A stretch of DNA of 64,000 nt, from positions 186,001-250,000 of the forward strand of contig NZ_BLPI01000001.1 of assembly GCF_019649015.1 (NCBI RefSeq). The letters are read 5' to 3'. Source of the DNA: Agarivorans litoreus (GTDB lineage Bacteria; Pseudomonadota; Gammaproteobacteria; Enterobacterales; Celerinatantimonadaceae). Below the pieces are notes generated by a model. The model had not been told where the DNA came from and did not search any database. It was given only the letters and a program-made list of their open reading frames with translations. Made by a program: the position numbers and the translations under genes. This document shows, in pieces, positions 8,308 through 18,041 of this stretch (positions are counted from its first letter, which is position 1; each line of letters opens with the position of its first letter).

Positions 8308-8952
8308 TTACAGCTTGTCTGTGTCTATCATGCCGTGGCGAATGGCTAAATGAGTTAACTCTACATCGCCGCTAATGTTTAACTTGCTAAACAAGCGGTA
8401 ACGGTAAGAATTGACCGTTTTGGGGCTTAGGCTGAGCTGGTCAGAAATATCGGTAACCTTTTCACCTTTGGTAATCATAAGCATTATCTGCAACTCGCGT
8501 TCAGATAAGCTTTGAAACGGATTATCTTCTGCCGGATTAAACTGACTCAAAGCCATTTGCTGGGCGATCTCGGGTGACAGATAACGCTGACCTACGTTAA
8601 CCGCACGAATAGCTTGTAGCATTTCATCTGGACCGGCACTTTTGGTTAAGTAACCACATGCGCCAGCTTGCATTACCTTGGTAGGAAATGGGTTTTCAGT
8701 ATGAATAGTTAACACGATAATCTTGGCATCTGGATCGTAACGCAATATTTTGCGGGTAGCCTCTAAGCCACCAATTCCAGGCATATTCATATCCATTAAG
8801 ATTACATTGGCTTGGTTGCTTCTGCACCATTGAACGGCTTTCTCTCCGCTCTCAGCTTCACCAACCACTTTAAATCCTCGAACGTCTTCTAAAATGCGAC
8901 GGATCCCTGTACGCACTAGCTCATGATCGTCAACCAGAAATACGTTTATCAA
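8308..8952 (-). CDS. uvrY: Response regulator UvrY/GacA/VarA
   Basis: 214 residues. NarL/LuxR-type response regulator; in relatives it is phosphorylated by BarA/GacS and drives CsrA-sequestering small RNAs. Receiver domain with D8-D9, phospho-acceptor D54 in [11 protein letters not shown], and K near 104 (TKSAG); LuxR HTH in [20 protein letters not shown]. Start is TTG at 8952 with CGGAGAAAACGC upstream, and alignment to [14 protein letters not shown] of homologues confirms it. First gene of the uvrY-uvrC-pgsA-tRNA set. No barA is present in the window. Confidence 0.96.
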   Translation of the reverse strand: MINVFLVDDHELVRTGIRRILEDVRGFKVVGEAESGEKAVQWCRSNQANVILMDMNMPGIGGLEATRKILRYDPDAKIIVLTIHTENPFPTKVMQAGACGYLTKSAGPDEMLQAIRAVNVGQRYLSPEIAQQMALSQFNPAEDNPFQSLSERELQIMLMITKGEKVTDISDQLSLSPKTVNSYRYRLFSKLNISGDVELTHLAIRHGMIDTDKL

Positions 8953-9159
8953 GCGTTTTCTCCGCTGTAACTAAAACATCAATCTACTAATTGGGCGGGT
9001 TGCCAGACCTTGCATCGTCTGCGCAGCAAACTTTATATCCCATCAGGATAATAATTTAAAGGCTTAAGCGATATAAGTTTAGAGTAGAACTGAGATTATT
9101 GGCAGTTTGCGCAATAAACTGGCAATTTATCCACCTTGGAAGTGCGGCAGTGCAGAAAT

Positions 9160-9190
9160 GAAAAACGCCAGCGTAATGCTGGCGTTTTTC
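9160..9190 (-). terminator. Terminator after tRNA-Ser
   Basis: GAAAAACGCCAGC/GCTGGCGTTTTTC palindrome around a TAAT loop, 7 bp past the tRNA-Ser 3' end on the minus strand; T-runs on both strands. Confidence 0.85.
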
Positions 9191-9197
9191 TAAATAA

Positions 9198-9288
9198 TGG
9201 CGGAGGAGGAGAGATTTGAACTCTCGAAGGGCTATTAACCCTTGCCGGTTTTCAAGACCGGTGCATTCGACCACTCTGCCACCCCTCC
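9198..9288 (-). tRNA. tRNA-Ser(TGA)
   Basis: 91 nt with encoded CCA. Acceptor GGAGGGG/CTCCTCC with discriminator G, anticodon loop CTTGAAA gives TGA, long variable arm around AAGGGTTAATAGCCCTT, T-loop GTTCAAATC. A short ORF across this region (9056-9295) is an artefact of the tRNA. Confidence 0.96.
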
Positions 9289-9395
9289 GCAGCAACGGGG
9301 CGCATATTACCTAGCATTTTTAAGCTTGTAAACCGTCATCTTTGAATTTTTCGAAAATGTCTAACAATTGACTAAATACTAGGCAAATTTTGGCT

Positions 9396-9424
9396 ATAAA
9401 AAAGCCCAGCATAAGCCGGGCGTT
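9396..9424 (-). terminator. Terminator of gltBD
   Basis: On the minus strand GCCCGGC-TTAT-GCTGGGC followed by TTTTTTATAG, 19 bp beyond the gltD stop. Confidence 0.85.
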
Positions 9425-9442
9425 TTAGCGGTTTGTGCTAAC

Positions 9443-10933
9443 TTACTTAGGTAAGTAGCTCTTACCCATTAAGAAGGTATCAACGGCTTGTGCTGCACCA
9501 CGACCTTCGTTGATTGCCCAAACAATCAAACTTTGACCACGACGCGCATCACCAGCTGCAAACACACCTTTAACATTTGTAGCGTATTCACCGTAGGTTG
9601 CTTTAGCATTTGAACGGGCGTCTTTTTCAACACCTAGTTCGTCAATAATACCTGCTTCTGGTCCGATGAAGCCCATAGCTAGTAATACTAAGTCAGCTTT
9701 AATTATCTCTTCGCTTCCTTTTACGGGCTCTGGAATCATCTGGCCGTTGGCGTTTTTCGTCCAGTTGATTTTGGTAGTGTGAACTTCCGTCACGTTACCC
9801 TGCTCATCACCCACCATCTTCTGGGTCATAACTAGGTAACGACGCGGATCTTCACCTTGAATGGCAATCGCTTCATCTTGACCGTAGTCACGCTTTAAGG
9901 TGCGCTTAAATTCTGGCCAAGGGTTGTCTTGAGCACGTTCTTGCGGAGGTTGAGGCATAATCTCAAGCTGCATTACGTTCTTACAACCGTGACGCAGTGA
10001 AGTTCCCACACAGTCAGTACCTGTATCACCACCACCAATAACCACAACGTGCTTATCTTTAGCGCTAATGTAACGGCCATCTTCTAGGTTGCTGTCTAGC
10101 AAACTCTTAGTATTTTTACCTAAGAACTCCATCGCAAAATGAACACCGTTTAACTGGCGACCTTCTACAGGCAAGTCACGCGGAACCGTTGCGCCAGTGG
10201 CTAGCAACAGTGCGTCGAAGTCTTCGTTCAAACGGTTAATAGAAATGTCTTTGCCCACTTCTACTGAGGTTTTAAATACGATGCCTTCTTCACGCATGAT
10301 TTCGATACGACGCTCAACGATTTCTTTTTGCAGCTTCATGTTCGGAATACCGTACATTAATAAGCCACCAACTCGGTCAGCGCGTTCAAATACTGTTACT
10401 TTATGACCAGCAGAATTTAACTGAGCAGCAGCTGCTAAGCCTGCAGGACCAGAGCCTACAATGGCGACAGTTTTGCCGCTGCGTTTAGCTGGAATGTTAG
10501 GTTTAACCCAACCTTCCTTAAATGCACGCTCAATAATGTTAACTTCTTGGCTCTTAATGGTTACTGGTGGAGCATTAATACCTAGTACACAAGAGTCTTC
10601 ACAAGGAGCTGGACATACGCGCCCAGTAAACTCTGGGAAGTTATTGGTTTTGTGTAAACGGTCAATCGCATCTTTCCAGCGACCACGGTACACCAGATCA
10701 TTCCACTCTGGAATCAAGTTGTTAATTGGACACCCAGCTACGCGTGGCGCGTATGCTGAGTCACCAGAATGACAAAAAGGAATACCACAATCCATACAGC
10801 GAGAAGCTTGGTCTTTAACCGCTTCTTCGCTCATAGGCGTTTTAACTTCTAGCCAATCTATCAAACGCTCTGCTGGGTCGCGGTCTGTCGATAGCTTCCT
10901 GTCTATTTCCATAAATCCCGTTGGATTTGCCAT
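9443..10933 (-). CDS. gltD: Glutamate synthase (NADPH) small subunit
   Basis: 496 residues. Transfers electrons from NADPH through FAD and iron-sulfur centres to the large subunit for glutamate formation from glutamine and 2-oxoglutarate. N-terminal Cys clusters [14 protein letters not shown] and [13 protein letters not shown] bind [4Fe-4S]; FAD site [17 protein letters not shown] and NADPH site [14 protein letters not shown]-terminal [17 protein letters not shown]. Start ATG has AGGAGAG. Nine bp after gltB, clearly one operon. Confidence 0.97.
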   Translation of the reverse strand: MANPTGFMEIDRKLSTDRDPAERLIDWLEVKTPMSEEAVKDQASRCMDCGIPFCHSGDSAYAPRVAGCPINNLIPEWNDLVYRGRWKDAIDRLHKTNNFPEFTGRVCPAPCEDSCVLGINAPPVTIKSQEVNIIERAFKEGWVKPNIPAKRSGKTVAIVGSGPAGLAAAAQLNSAGHKVTVFERADRVGGLLMYGIPNMKLQKEIVERRIEIMREEGIVFKTSVEVGKDISINRLNEDFDALLLATGATVPRDLPVEGRQLNGVHFAMEFLGKNTKSLLDSNLEDGRYISAKDKHVVVIGGGDTGTDCVGTSLRHGCKNVMQLEIMPQPPQERAQDNPWPEFKRTLKRDYGQDEAIAIQGEDPRRYLVMTQKMVGDEQGNVTEVHTTKINWTKNANGQMIPEPVKGSEEIIKADLVLLAMGFIGPEAGIIDELGVEKDARSNAKATYGEYATNVKGVFAAGDARRGQSLIVWAINEGRGAAQAVDTFLMGKSYLPK

Positions 10934-10942
10934 GTCTCTCTC

Positions 10943-13900
10943 CTAAACCGCTTCAGCTTTTTGTTTGGCTTGTTCAGCCTTGGCTTTTTTCGCTTGCGCT
11001 ACGCTATCAAGGTGCATATCGAATGCAGCTACAGCTACATCGTAATCCGTTTCATGCTCACCAGTAGCTTTAGCTTCTTTCATGTAGTTTTGCATACGCT
11101 CGTAATCGGTAGGCATTACACGAACGAACATGCTAAGTGCGTTATCCCAATCAGCTAGCAATTCTTTTGCTACATCAGAGCCAGTTTGCTCCAAGTGATT
11201 TTCGATTAATGCTTTTAGCTCGGCTGCTTCGGCTGCATCTTCAACGCCGCCTAGCTTAACCATTTCCATGTTACAACGTGAGGCAAATTGTTTGTTACGG
11301 TCTAATACGTACGCTACACCGCCCGACATACCAGCTGCGAAGTTACGGCCCGTTTCACCAAGAATTACCGCTTTACCACCGGTCATGTATTCACAACCGT
11401 GGTCACCTACACCTTCAACAATGGCTGTTACACCAGAGTTACGAACACAGAAACGCTCGCCGGCAATACCGCGAATATACGCTTCACCAGAAGTACCACC
11501 AAAGAAGGCTACGTTACCTACAATGATGTTTTTACGTGCTTCGAACGGTGCGTTTGCATCTGGATAAACCACTAATTTGGCACCAGATAAGCCTTTACCG
11601 AAGTAATCGTTGGCATCGCCTTCGAGTTCAAACTTGATCCCTTTAGCGGCAAAAGTACCAAAGCTTTGACCTGCACTACCGTTGAATTTCACTTTGATCG
11701 TGTCTTCTGGTAGGCCTTCAGCGCCATAACGCTTAGATATTTCGTTCGACAACATAGTACCAACACTACGGTTAGTGTTGATGATCTCTGATTTCAGAGA
11801 TACTTCTTCGCCACTCTCAAGCGCCTTAGCGGCATCTTTAATTAACTGGCGATCCACGATGTCGTGAATTAAGTGTTTTTGCTCTTGGCTGCAGTAAAGT
11901 GTTTCGTTACCACTGTCATCGGCTTTGTAAAGAATTGGAGATAAATCGACACTCTTGTATTTCCAATGGTCGATGTCGGTACGTGGCGTTAGACACTGGC
12001 TTTGGCCTACCATCTCATTAATTGAGCGGAAGCCTAGTTCAGCCATAATTTCACGTAAACCTTCAACCATCATCTTGAAGAAGTTAACAACGTGGTCAAC
12101 TTGTCCTGCGTAACGCTCACGTAATCGACGGTCTTGAGTAGCAATACCCACTGGACAAGTGTTCAAGTGACACTTACGCATCATGGTACAACCTTCAACT
12201 ACTAGGGCTGCAGTTGCTACACCCCACTCTTCAGCACCTAGCAAAGTTGCTACGGCTAAATCGCGTGGTGTTTTAAGTTGACCATCGGCCTGTACAGTAA
12301 TACGGCTACGTAGTTTATTTTGAATTAGCGTTTGATGCGTTTCAGCTAGACCTAACTCCCACGGCAGACCTGCGTGTTTAATTGAGCTAAGTGGAGAAGC
12401 ACCAGTACCACCGTCATAACCTGCGATAAGTACTACGTCGGCGTAACCTTTACATACGCCAGAAGCAATTGTACCTACACCCGCTTCTGATACTAACTTA
12501 ACGTTAATACGTGCATCGCGGTTAGCATTTTTCAAATCGTAGATTAGCTGAGCTAAATCTTCGATTGAGTAAATATCGTGGTGTGGAGGTGGTGAAATTA
12601 GACCAACACCTGGTGTTGAGCCACGAGTTTTACCGATCCAAGCATCAACTTTATCACCTGGTAACTGACCACCCTCGCCTGGTTTAGCACCCTGCGCCAT
12701 CTTGATCTGTAGTTCTTCAGCATTGGCCAAATAATGGCTAGTTACACCAAAGCGACCAGAAGCAACCTGTTTGATCTTAGAGATCATTGAGTCGCCATTT
12801 TCCATAGGCTTAAAGCGAATTGGGTCCTCACCGCCCTCACCAGAGTTACTCTTACCGCCAATGCGGTTCATAGCAATTGCTAGTGTGGTGTGTGCTTCCC
12901 AAGAAATAGAACCAAAGCTCATTGCACCAGTAGCAAAACGCTTAAGAATTGTTTCTGCTGATTCAACTTCGCTTAGCGGTACACTTTCACGGTCTGATTT
13001 AAACTTCAGTAAACCACGTAGCGTGAACGCTTCTTTAGCTTGGTTATCTACGTTTGCAGCGTATTCTTTAAACACTTTGTAGTCGTTAGTCGACGAAGCA
13101 TTTTGTAGCAAACGAATCGTTGTTGGGTTAAATAGGTGACGTTCGCCGTCTTTACGCCATGCGTATTCACCACCCGTTTTCAGGATTAAATCACTGAATG
13201 GGTTGTCGTCTGCCGGGAAACCTTCACGGTGACGGTTTAGCGCTTCTGTAGCGATGCCATCTAAGCTTAAACCTTCGATGCGGGTCACTGTACCGGTGAA
13301 GTATTTTTTCACTACTTCTGAGTTAATACCAAGCGCTTCGAAGATTTGCGCCCCTTGGTAAGACTGAAGTGTAGAAATACCCATCTTAGAGAAGATTTTT
13401 AGCAAGCCACTATTCACCGCTTTAGTGTAGCGCTCAACAACATCATCGTTGCTAAGGCTGCTTTCGATAATCGCTTGGTCGCGCATATCAAGAAGCGTTT
13501 CAATTGCTAGGTATGGGTTAACAGCAGCGGCGCCATAGCCTAATGCTGTAGCAAAATGATGAGTTTCGCGTATATCACCAGACTCTACAATTAGGTCGGC
13601 GTGAGCACGAATGCCTTCGCGGATTAAGTAATGGTGAACAGCAGCGGTAGCCAGTACCGATGGTACTGCAGCGTGATCACTATCTACTTTACGGTCACTC
13701 AAGATAAGAATTGAGAAACCATCATCAACCGCATCTTTGGCGTGACGACAAATACGCTCAAGCGCTTTCTCTAACTCATTTTCTGCACCAGAGGCGTGGA
13801 AAGTGGTATGAATAGTCGCTGCTTGGAAATGGTTGTGATCAATGCTTCGTAGCTTAGCTAACTGGTCGTTAGTTAATACTGGTTGCTTGATCTCAACTTT

Positions 13901-15589
13901 ACGACAGTGCAACGGCGTTTCTTCAAGTAAGTTTAAGTCCGCTCCTACGTAGGTACGCAGTGACATTACCATTTCTTCACGAATTGGATCGATTGGCGGG
14001 TTAGTTACCTGGGCAAACAATTGCTTAAAGTAATGTGATAAGTGCGGGTTTTTATCAGATAAAATCGCTAGCGGCGTATCTGTTCCCATTGCACCAAGTG
14101 GTTCTTTTGAAGTACCAACCATCGGCTTTAATACCGCGTTAATATCTTCTTGGCTGTAGCCAAATGCTTTTTGACGTTTCTCTAGGCTGTGCTGCGTAGC
14201 AAAACGGTCGTAACCTTCAGGTAATGGAAGATCGTCTAAAACAATCTTGTTTTCTTCTACCCATTTGCCATAAGGCTGGCTAGAACACACAGTATGTTTA
14301 ACTTCATCATCAGCAACAATGCGGCCTTGTTCTAAGTCTGCAATGAAGATTTTACCTGGTTGCAAGCGGCCTTTTTGAACCACTTTAGATTGATCTACAA
14401 CCAATGCACCAGTTTCAGAGCCCATTACTACTAAACCATCATCGGTTACTAGGTAACGAGAAGGACGTAAGCCGTTACGGTCAAGTGTTGCGCCAATCAC
14501 TTTACCATCGGTAAATGAAATTGAAGCAGGGCCATCCCATGGTTCCATGATGCAAGAGTAGTACTCGTAGAAGGCACGCTTCACCGGGTCCATGTCATCT
14601 TGAGTTTGCCATGCTTCTGGCACAACCATCATCATTACTTGTTCAAGCGGACGACCACTTAATACAAGTAGCTCTACACACATGTCTAGGTTTGCAGAGT
14701 CTGAGCGAGAGATATCACAAACTGGATTAATCATATCCAGTTCTTCTTTGCTGAAGTTTACACTCGCAAGCAAAGACTCACGTGCGCGCATCCAGTTTAC
14801 GTTACCTTTAACAGTGTTAATTTCACCATTATGTGCAATGTAACGGAATGGCTGCGCTAAGCGCCATGCTGGGAAGGTGTTGGTAGAGAAACGCGAGTGG
14901 AACATGGCAATTGCCGACACCACACGAGAGTCTTGAAGGTCTAAATAATACTTGCGTACTTGAGCCGTAGTTAACTGCCCCTTATACACAATAGTACGAG
15001 AAGACATCGAAGCCATGTAGAAGTCTTCGTCTACACCGGCAACTGTCGCATCAGCAATGTGCAAGGTGTATTTACGTAAAACAAATAGCTTACGTTCGAA
15101 AACTTGCTGGTCTAAGTCAGCTGGACGCGCAATGAACACTTGTTCAATTTGCGGCTCATTGTCTAGAGATGCTTGACCTAGGCTAGAGTTGTCTTTTGGA
15201 ACTACGCGGTAACCTAATAAGGTTAAGCCTAGTTTTTCAATGTTACGGTTTAGTATCTCGCGACATTCGCGACGAATAGCTTCACCAGCAGGGAAGTAAA
15301 CCATGCCCACGCCATACTCACCTGGTTTAGGTAAGCTGAAGCCCAACTTTGTTACTTCTTCGTTAAAAAACTCATGAGGAAGCTGAATGAGAATACCGGC
15401 GCCGTCTCCACTATCTACGTCACAACCAGTACCACCACGATGCTCCATGCAAGTAAGCATGGTTAATGCGTTTTCGATCACATCATGACTTTTACGCCCT
15501 TTTAAGTGGGCAACGAATCCGATACCACAGCTATCGTGTTCGAATTCTGGCCTATAAAGGCTCTTATTGTGTTGGGTTATGTTTGTCAT
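10943..15589 (-). CDS. gltB: Glutamate synthase (NADPH) large subunit
   Basis: 1548 residues. The class-II glutaminase domain becomes active after removal of a 20-residue propeptide, leaving Cys21 (DSCGIGFVAHL) as nucleophile. Then a linking domain, FMN-binding synthase domain (HHDIYSIEDLAQLIYDLK, GYDGGTGASPLSS), a [3Fe-4S] Cys triplet in CTMMRKCHLNTCPVGIATQ, and the C-terminal GXGXG beta-helix (VGDHGCEYMTGGKAVILG). ATG start with AGGAAT. The long leader upstream holds a hairpin (15646-15692). Works with GltD in ammonia assimilation, thematically close to the guanidine-nitrogen operon but not linked to it. Confidence 0.97.
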   Translation of the reverse strand: MTNITQHNKSLYRPEFEHDSCGIGFVAHLKGRKSHDVIENALTMLTCMEHRGGTGCDVDSGDGAGILIQLPHEFFNEEVTKLGFSLPKPGEYGVGMVYFPAGEAIRRECREILNRNIEKLGLTLLGYRVVPKDNSSLGQASLDNEPQIEQVFIARPADLDQQVFERKLFVLRKYTLHIADATVAGVDEDFYMASMSSRTIVYKGQLTTAQVRKYYLDLQDSRVVSAIAMFHSRFSTNTFPAWRLAQPFRYIAHNGEINTVKGNVNWMRARESLLASVNFSKEELDMINPVCDISRSDSANLDMCVELLVLSGRPLEQVMMMVVPEAWQTQDDMDPVKRAFYEYYSCIMEPWDGPASISFTDGKVIGATLDRNGLRPSRYLVTDDGLVVMGSETGALVVDQSKVVQKGRLQPGKIFIADLEQGRIVADDEVKHTVCSSQPYGKWVEENKIVLDDLPLPEGYDRFATQHSLEKRQKAFGYSQEDINAVLKPMVGTSKEPLGAMGTDTPLAILSDKNPHLSHYFKQLFAQVTNPPIDPIREEMVMSLRTYVGADLNLLEETPLHCRKVEIKQPVLTNDQLAKLRSIDHNHFQAATIHTTFHASGAENELEKALERICRHAKDAVDDGFSILILSDRKVDSDHAAVPSVLATAAVHHYLIREGIRAHADLIVESGDIRETHHFATALGYGAAAVNPYLAIETLLDMRDQAIIESSLSNDDVVERYTKAVNSGLLKIFSKMGISTLQSYQGAQIFEALGINSEVVKKYFTGTVTRIEGLSLDGIATEALNRHREGFPADDNPFSDLILKTGGEYAWRKDGERHLFNPTTIRLLQNASSTNDYKVFKEYAANVDNQAKEAFTLRGLLKFKSDRESVPLSEVESAETILKRFATGAMSFGSISWEAHTTLAIAMNRIGGKSNSGEGGEDPIRFKPMENGDSMISKIKQVASGRFGVTSHYLANAEELQIKMAQGAKPGEGGQLPGDKVDAWIGKTRGSTPGVGLISPPPHHDIYSIEDLAQLIYDLKNANRDARINVKLVSEAGVGTIASGVCKGYADVVLIAGYDGGTGASPLSSIKHAGLPWELGLAETHQTLIQNKLRSRITVQADGQLKTPRDLAVATLLGAEEWGVATAALVVEGCTMMRKCHLNTCPVGIATQDRRLRERYAGQVDHVVNFFKMMVEGLREIMAELGFRSINEMVGQSQCLTPRTDIDHWKYKSVDLSPILYKADDSGNETLYCSQEQKHLIHDIVDRQLIKDAAKALESGEEVSLKSEIINTNRSVGTMLSNEISKRYGAEGLPEDTIKVKFNGSAGQSFGTFAAKGIKFELEGDANDYFGKGLSGAKLVVYPDANAPFEARKNIIVGNVAFFGGTSGEAYIRGIAGERFCVRNSGVTAIVEGVGDHGCEYMTGGKAVILGETGRNFAAGMSGGVAYVLDRNKQFASRCNMEMVKLGGVEDAAEAAELKALIENHLEQTGSDVAKELLADWDNALSMFVRVMPTDYERMQNYMKEAKATGEHETDYDVAVAAFDMHLDSVAQAKKAKAEQAKQKAEAV

Positions 15590-15645
15590 CCAGTAATTCC
15601 TATTTACTGCTATATTAATGTTATTCAGACCGACAGGACCTTAGA

Positions 15646-15692
15646 CATCAATAGTATTTTCATTTAAAGAGGAGCCCCACCATCTATTGATG
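15646..15692 (-). promoter_or_regulatory. Leader hairpin upstream of gltB
   Basis: Minus strand CATCAATAG (15692-15684) and CTATTGATG (15654-15646) form a perfect 9-bp stem enclosing a 29-nt loop with GGTGGGGCTCCTC. It lies 57 bp upstream of the gltB ATG. A structured leader or protein site is possible; I recognise no known RNA family. Confidence 0.4.
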
Positions 15693-16054
15693 ATGTGTGA
15701 ACAATCACCTTTGTCAGATAATTATTCTAAAAACCTCCAAAACAACAGCATTCAATAACGCAGGAGCTAGTCCATTCGTCACGAAAGTAAAAGAAATGCT
15801 ACCACAGATATAATTTGAATTTCAGACTTGACTTGAAATTAAACACGATTTTTTTTTACAAAAATGCGTAAGAGACTAAAAAAGCGAGTTTTTTCTCACA
15901 AATAGTGCAGAAAAATTCACTCCATATCGATAATTTCACACTAACGGCACTTTGAAGTAATAAAATAACGTAATTTGTAAACCATTTTAAAGCATCACGT
16001 TGCTGAAAACGCTACCGAGAGTTACAAAAGAAAGCGACCGAACACTTAACTACA
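15693..16054. other. Intergenic sequence between gltB leader and ppaC terminator
   Basis: About 360 bp, strongly AT-rich around 15820-15990 (runs of T and A). It must hold the gltBD promoter, but no convincing -35/-10 pair could be fixed by eye. No gene seen. Confidence 0.5.
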
Positions 16055-16083
16055 AAAAAGCCAGCGATAGACGCTGGCTTTTA
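16055..16083 (-). terminator. Terminator of ppaC
   Basis: Minus strand AAAAGCCAGCG-TCTAT-CGCTGGCTTTTTTG, 17 bp after the ppaC stop. Confidence 0.88.
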
Positions 16084-16099
16084 ACTAAAAGTATAACAC

Positions 16100-17020
16100 T
16101 TAAGCGACATCAAACTCGCGTTGAAGCGGCGGCATAACCTGCTTCTTACGGCTTACTACGCCTGGTAGGTCGATAACTGAACCTTCAATAGTTCCACCTA
16201 AAGTAGAAGCAACCAGCGCAGCTTCATCGCTACAAATTAAGCCAGTGGAGTTTAGGGTAGTAATGTCGGTTAACAATACAAGCGCTGTGTGGTAGTTGTT
16301 TGCTTGTTTAAGCGCAACTAAAGCCGTTTCTAGCTCATCTAAGCGCTCTAGTACCGGTTTTACTGAAGTAAGTTCTAATTGAGCAATGGCAAATTGCTTG
16401 CCATTAATCTCATAAACTTTTTGATCTCTTAGCACTAACTCATCTGCAGGCACCGACGCCACATCAGATTTCGCTGCAAATTGCTCGTCTGCAAATGCGT
16501 CAATATCTTCTACGCCAGCTAGTAAGGCTAAGGCTTCTGCAGCTTCTCGATCTACTGGTGTAAATGTTGGAGAGTTAAATTTAACGGTATCGCTTAAAAT
16601 AGCACCTAACATTAGGGTAGCGGCTTCTTTACTAGGCGTAATATTGGCTGCTTGATACATGCTATATACAATAGTACAGCTACAGCCTACCGGGCGAATC
16701 CAACACTCTAAAGGCTCTGCAGTAGTGATGTCACCTAATTTATGATGATCAACTATACCGCGAATGTTAGCTTTTTTAGCGTCTTTTGGCGCTTGCCCCC
16801 AATCAGAGTAATCAATTAGCCAAACATCTTCGCCAGCGATCTCTGTGCGCACTTCTGGCGCTGCAAAACCAATTTTGTCTAAGAGAAATTTGGCTTCAGG
16901 ATTAGGTTCACCTTGCGCAATCGCAGTTGCTGGTGTGCCTTGCTTGGTTAATAACTCTGCTAACGATATTGCACCGGCAATACTGTCGCAGTCTGGATTA
17001 GTATGTCCTAAAACTAACAT
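16100..17020 (-). CDS. ppaC: Manganese-dependent inorganic pyrophosphatase (family II, DHH)
   Basis: 306 residues. Hydrolyses pyrophosphate in the cytoplasm. DHH-family metal ligands are visible: H6 and D10-x-D12 in LGHTNPDCDSIAGA, D in WLIDYSDWG, and the DHH motif IVDHHKLGD; the C-terminal DHHA2 part has GVVSRKKQVMPPL with the conserved SRKKQ phosphate-binding motif. Ends are complete. Family II enzymes are less common in gammaproteobacteria than the family I Ppa but occur in Vibrio and related marine genera. Monocistronic, divergent from yccA. Confidence 0.95.
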   Translation of the reverse strand: MLVLGHTNPDCDSIAGAISLAELLTKQGTPATAIAQGEPNPEAKFLLDKIGFAAPEVRTEIAGEDVWLIDYSDWGQAPKDAKKANIRGIVDHHKLGDITTAEPLECWIRPVGCSCTIVYSMYQAANITPSKEAATLMLGAILSDTVKFNSPTFTPVDREAAEALALLAGVEDIDAFADEQFAAKSDVASVPADELVLRDQKVYEINGKQFAIAQLELTSVKPVLERLDELETALVALKQANNYHTALVLLTDITTLNSTGLICSDEAALVASTLGGTIEGSVIDLPGVVSRKKQVMPPLQREFDVA

Positions 17021-17323
17021 CTGTTATCCGTCTCTCTTAATCGTTGAATGGTTTAGGCAAACTGCCCTGTTAATGCGCTGATCATAGGGCTATGTGATGG
17101 CGAGTGCAATACTAAGGAAGGTTTAAGCTTGTTGATTATTTCGCTTAATCAAAGCAATTTTGTTAAGTAGTTGAGCGTCTTAGGAAATTATTCGATGATA
17201 ATTTGGTGAGGCTAAGCCCACTTTTAGATGGCGGATTTGATTTTATTTGTAAAAAAACTCGTTATACTACAAGTTCGTTTTACATAACTTAACGAACTAA
17301 CTCAGTCATAACGGAGTGAAAAA
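17021..17323. other. Divergent intergenic region ppaC/yccA
   Basis: About 300 bp, no gene. A TATACT hexamer at 17263-17268 could be the -10 box for yccA; the best upstream TTGATT (17237) is 20 bp away, so the promoter is only suggested. Confidence 0.4.
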
Positions 17324-17989
17324 ATGAATCAGCCGAGCACGATAAACTATAGCGCTGCATCGAAACTGGAAACAAATAAGGTATTGCGTAACACCTACGC
17401 CTTACTTTCGATGACCTTGTTTACCAGTGCCATTGCAGCATTCTTTGCAGTAGTCGCCGGAATTGGTAGTCTGGCATCTATTGGTATGATGGTTGCCGCC
17501 ATGGTAATCGTATTCTTCGTTCTACCTAAAAGTATTAACTCTTCTATGGGTTTGGTTTGGACTTTTGTATTCACTTCATTAATGGGCGCTTCTTTAGGTC
17601 CGTTGCTTAGTGCTTACCTCCAATTCCCACAAGGTCCTGCCATTGTCATGCAAGCTCTTGGCATGACAGGCTTAATTTTCTTTGGTTTGTCTGGTTATGT
17701 GCTAACCACTAAGAAAGACTTCTCTTTTATGAGCGGCTTCTTAATGGCAGGCCTAATCGTTGTCGTAGTTAGCATGCTGCTTAACTTGTTTTTGCAAATC
17801 CCAATGCTTAGCCTAGCCATTAGTGGCGCTGCGGTACTATTGTTTTCTGGCTTCATTCTTTATGATACCAGCAACATTCTAAACGGTAATGAAACCAACT
17901 ACATACGTGCAACAATTTCAATGTACTTAAATGTATTTAACATTTTTGTTCACTTGCTAAGTATTTTGGGTTTCCTAAACGACGACTAA
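17324..17989 (+). CDS. yccA: BAX inhibitor-1 family membrane protein YccA
   Basis: 221 residues with seven hydrophobic segments. In E. coli YccA is an inner-membrane substrate and modulator of FtsH protease. The N-terminal KVLRNTYALLSMTLF and C-terminal GNETNYIRATISMYLNVFNI segments match YccA closely. RBS AACGGAGTG before ATG. A terminator follows 22 bp after the stop. Neighbours YccS-like and TusE keep the enteric neighbourhood. Confidence 0.93.
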   Translation: MNQPSTINYSAASKLETNKVLRNTYALLSMTLFTSAIAAFFAVVAGIGSLASIGMMVAAMVIVFFVLPKSINSSMGLVWTFVFTSLMGASLGPLLSAYLQFPQGPAIVMQALGMTGLIFFGLSGYVLTTKKDFSFMSGFLMAGLIVVVVSMLLNLFLQIPMLSLAISGAAVLLFSGFILYDTSNILNGNETNYIRATISMYLNVFNIFVHLLSILGFLNDD

Positions 17990-18011
17990 GCTATACAGCT
18001 AAAGGACTATT

Positions 18012-18038
18012 ACGCCCTGTTCTTACAGGGCGTTTTTA
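18012..18038 (+). terminator. Terminator after yccA
   Basis: ACGCCCTG-TTCTTA-CAGGGCGTTTTTATTT. It ends only three bases before the next ATG. Confidence 0.88.
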
Positions 18039-18041
18039 TTT

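Noticed and set aside
9056-9295. 79-residue minus-strand ORF
   Set aside because: It covers the tRNA-Ser gene and its terminator; no coding signal of its own.
15590-15720. gltB leader as a known glutamine riboswitch
   Set aside because: The conserved blocks of the glnA/Downstream-peptide aptamers are not present; only a simple hairpin is seen.
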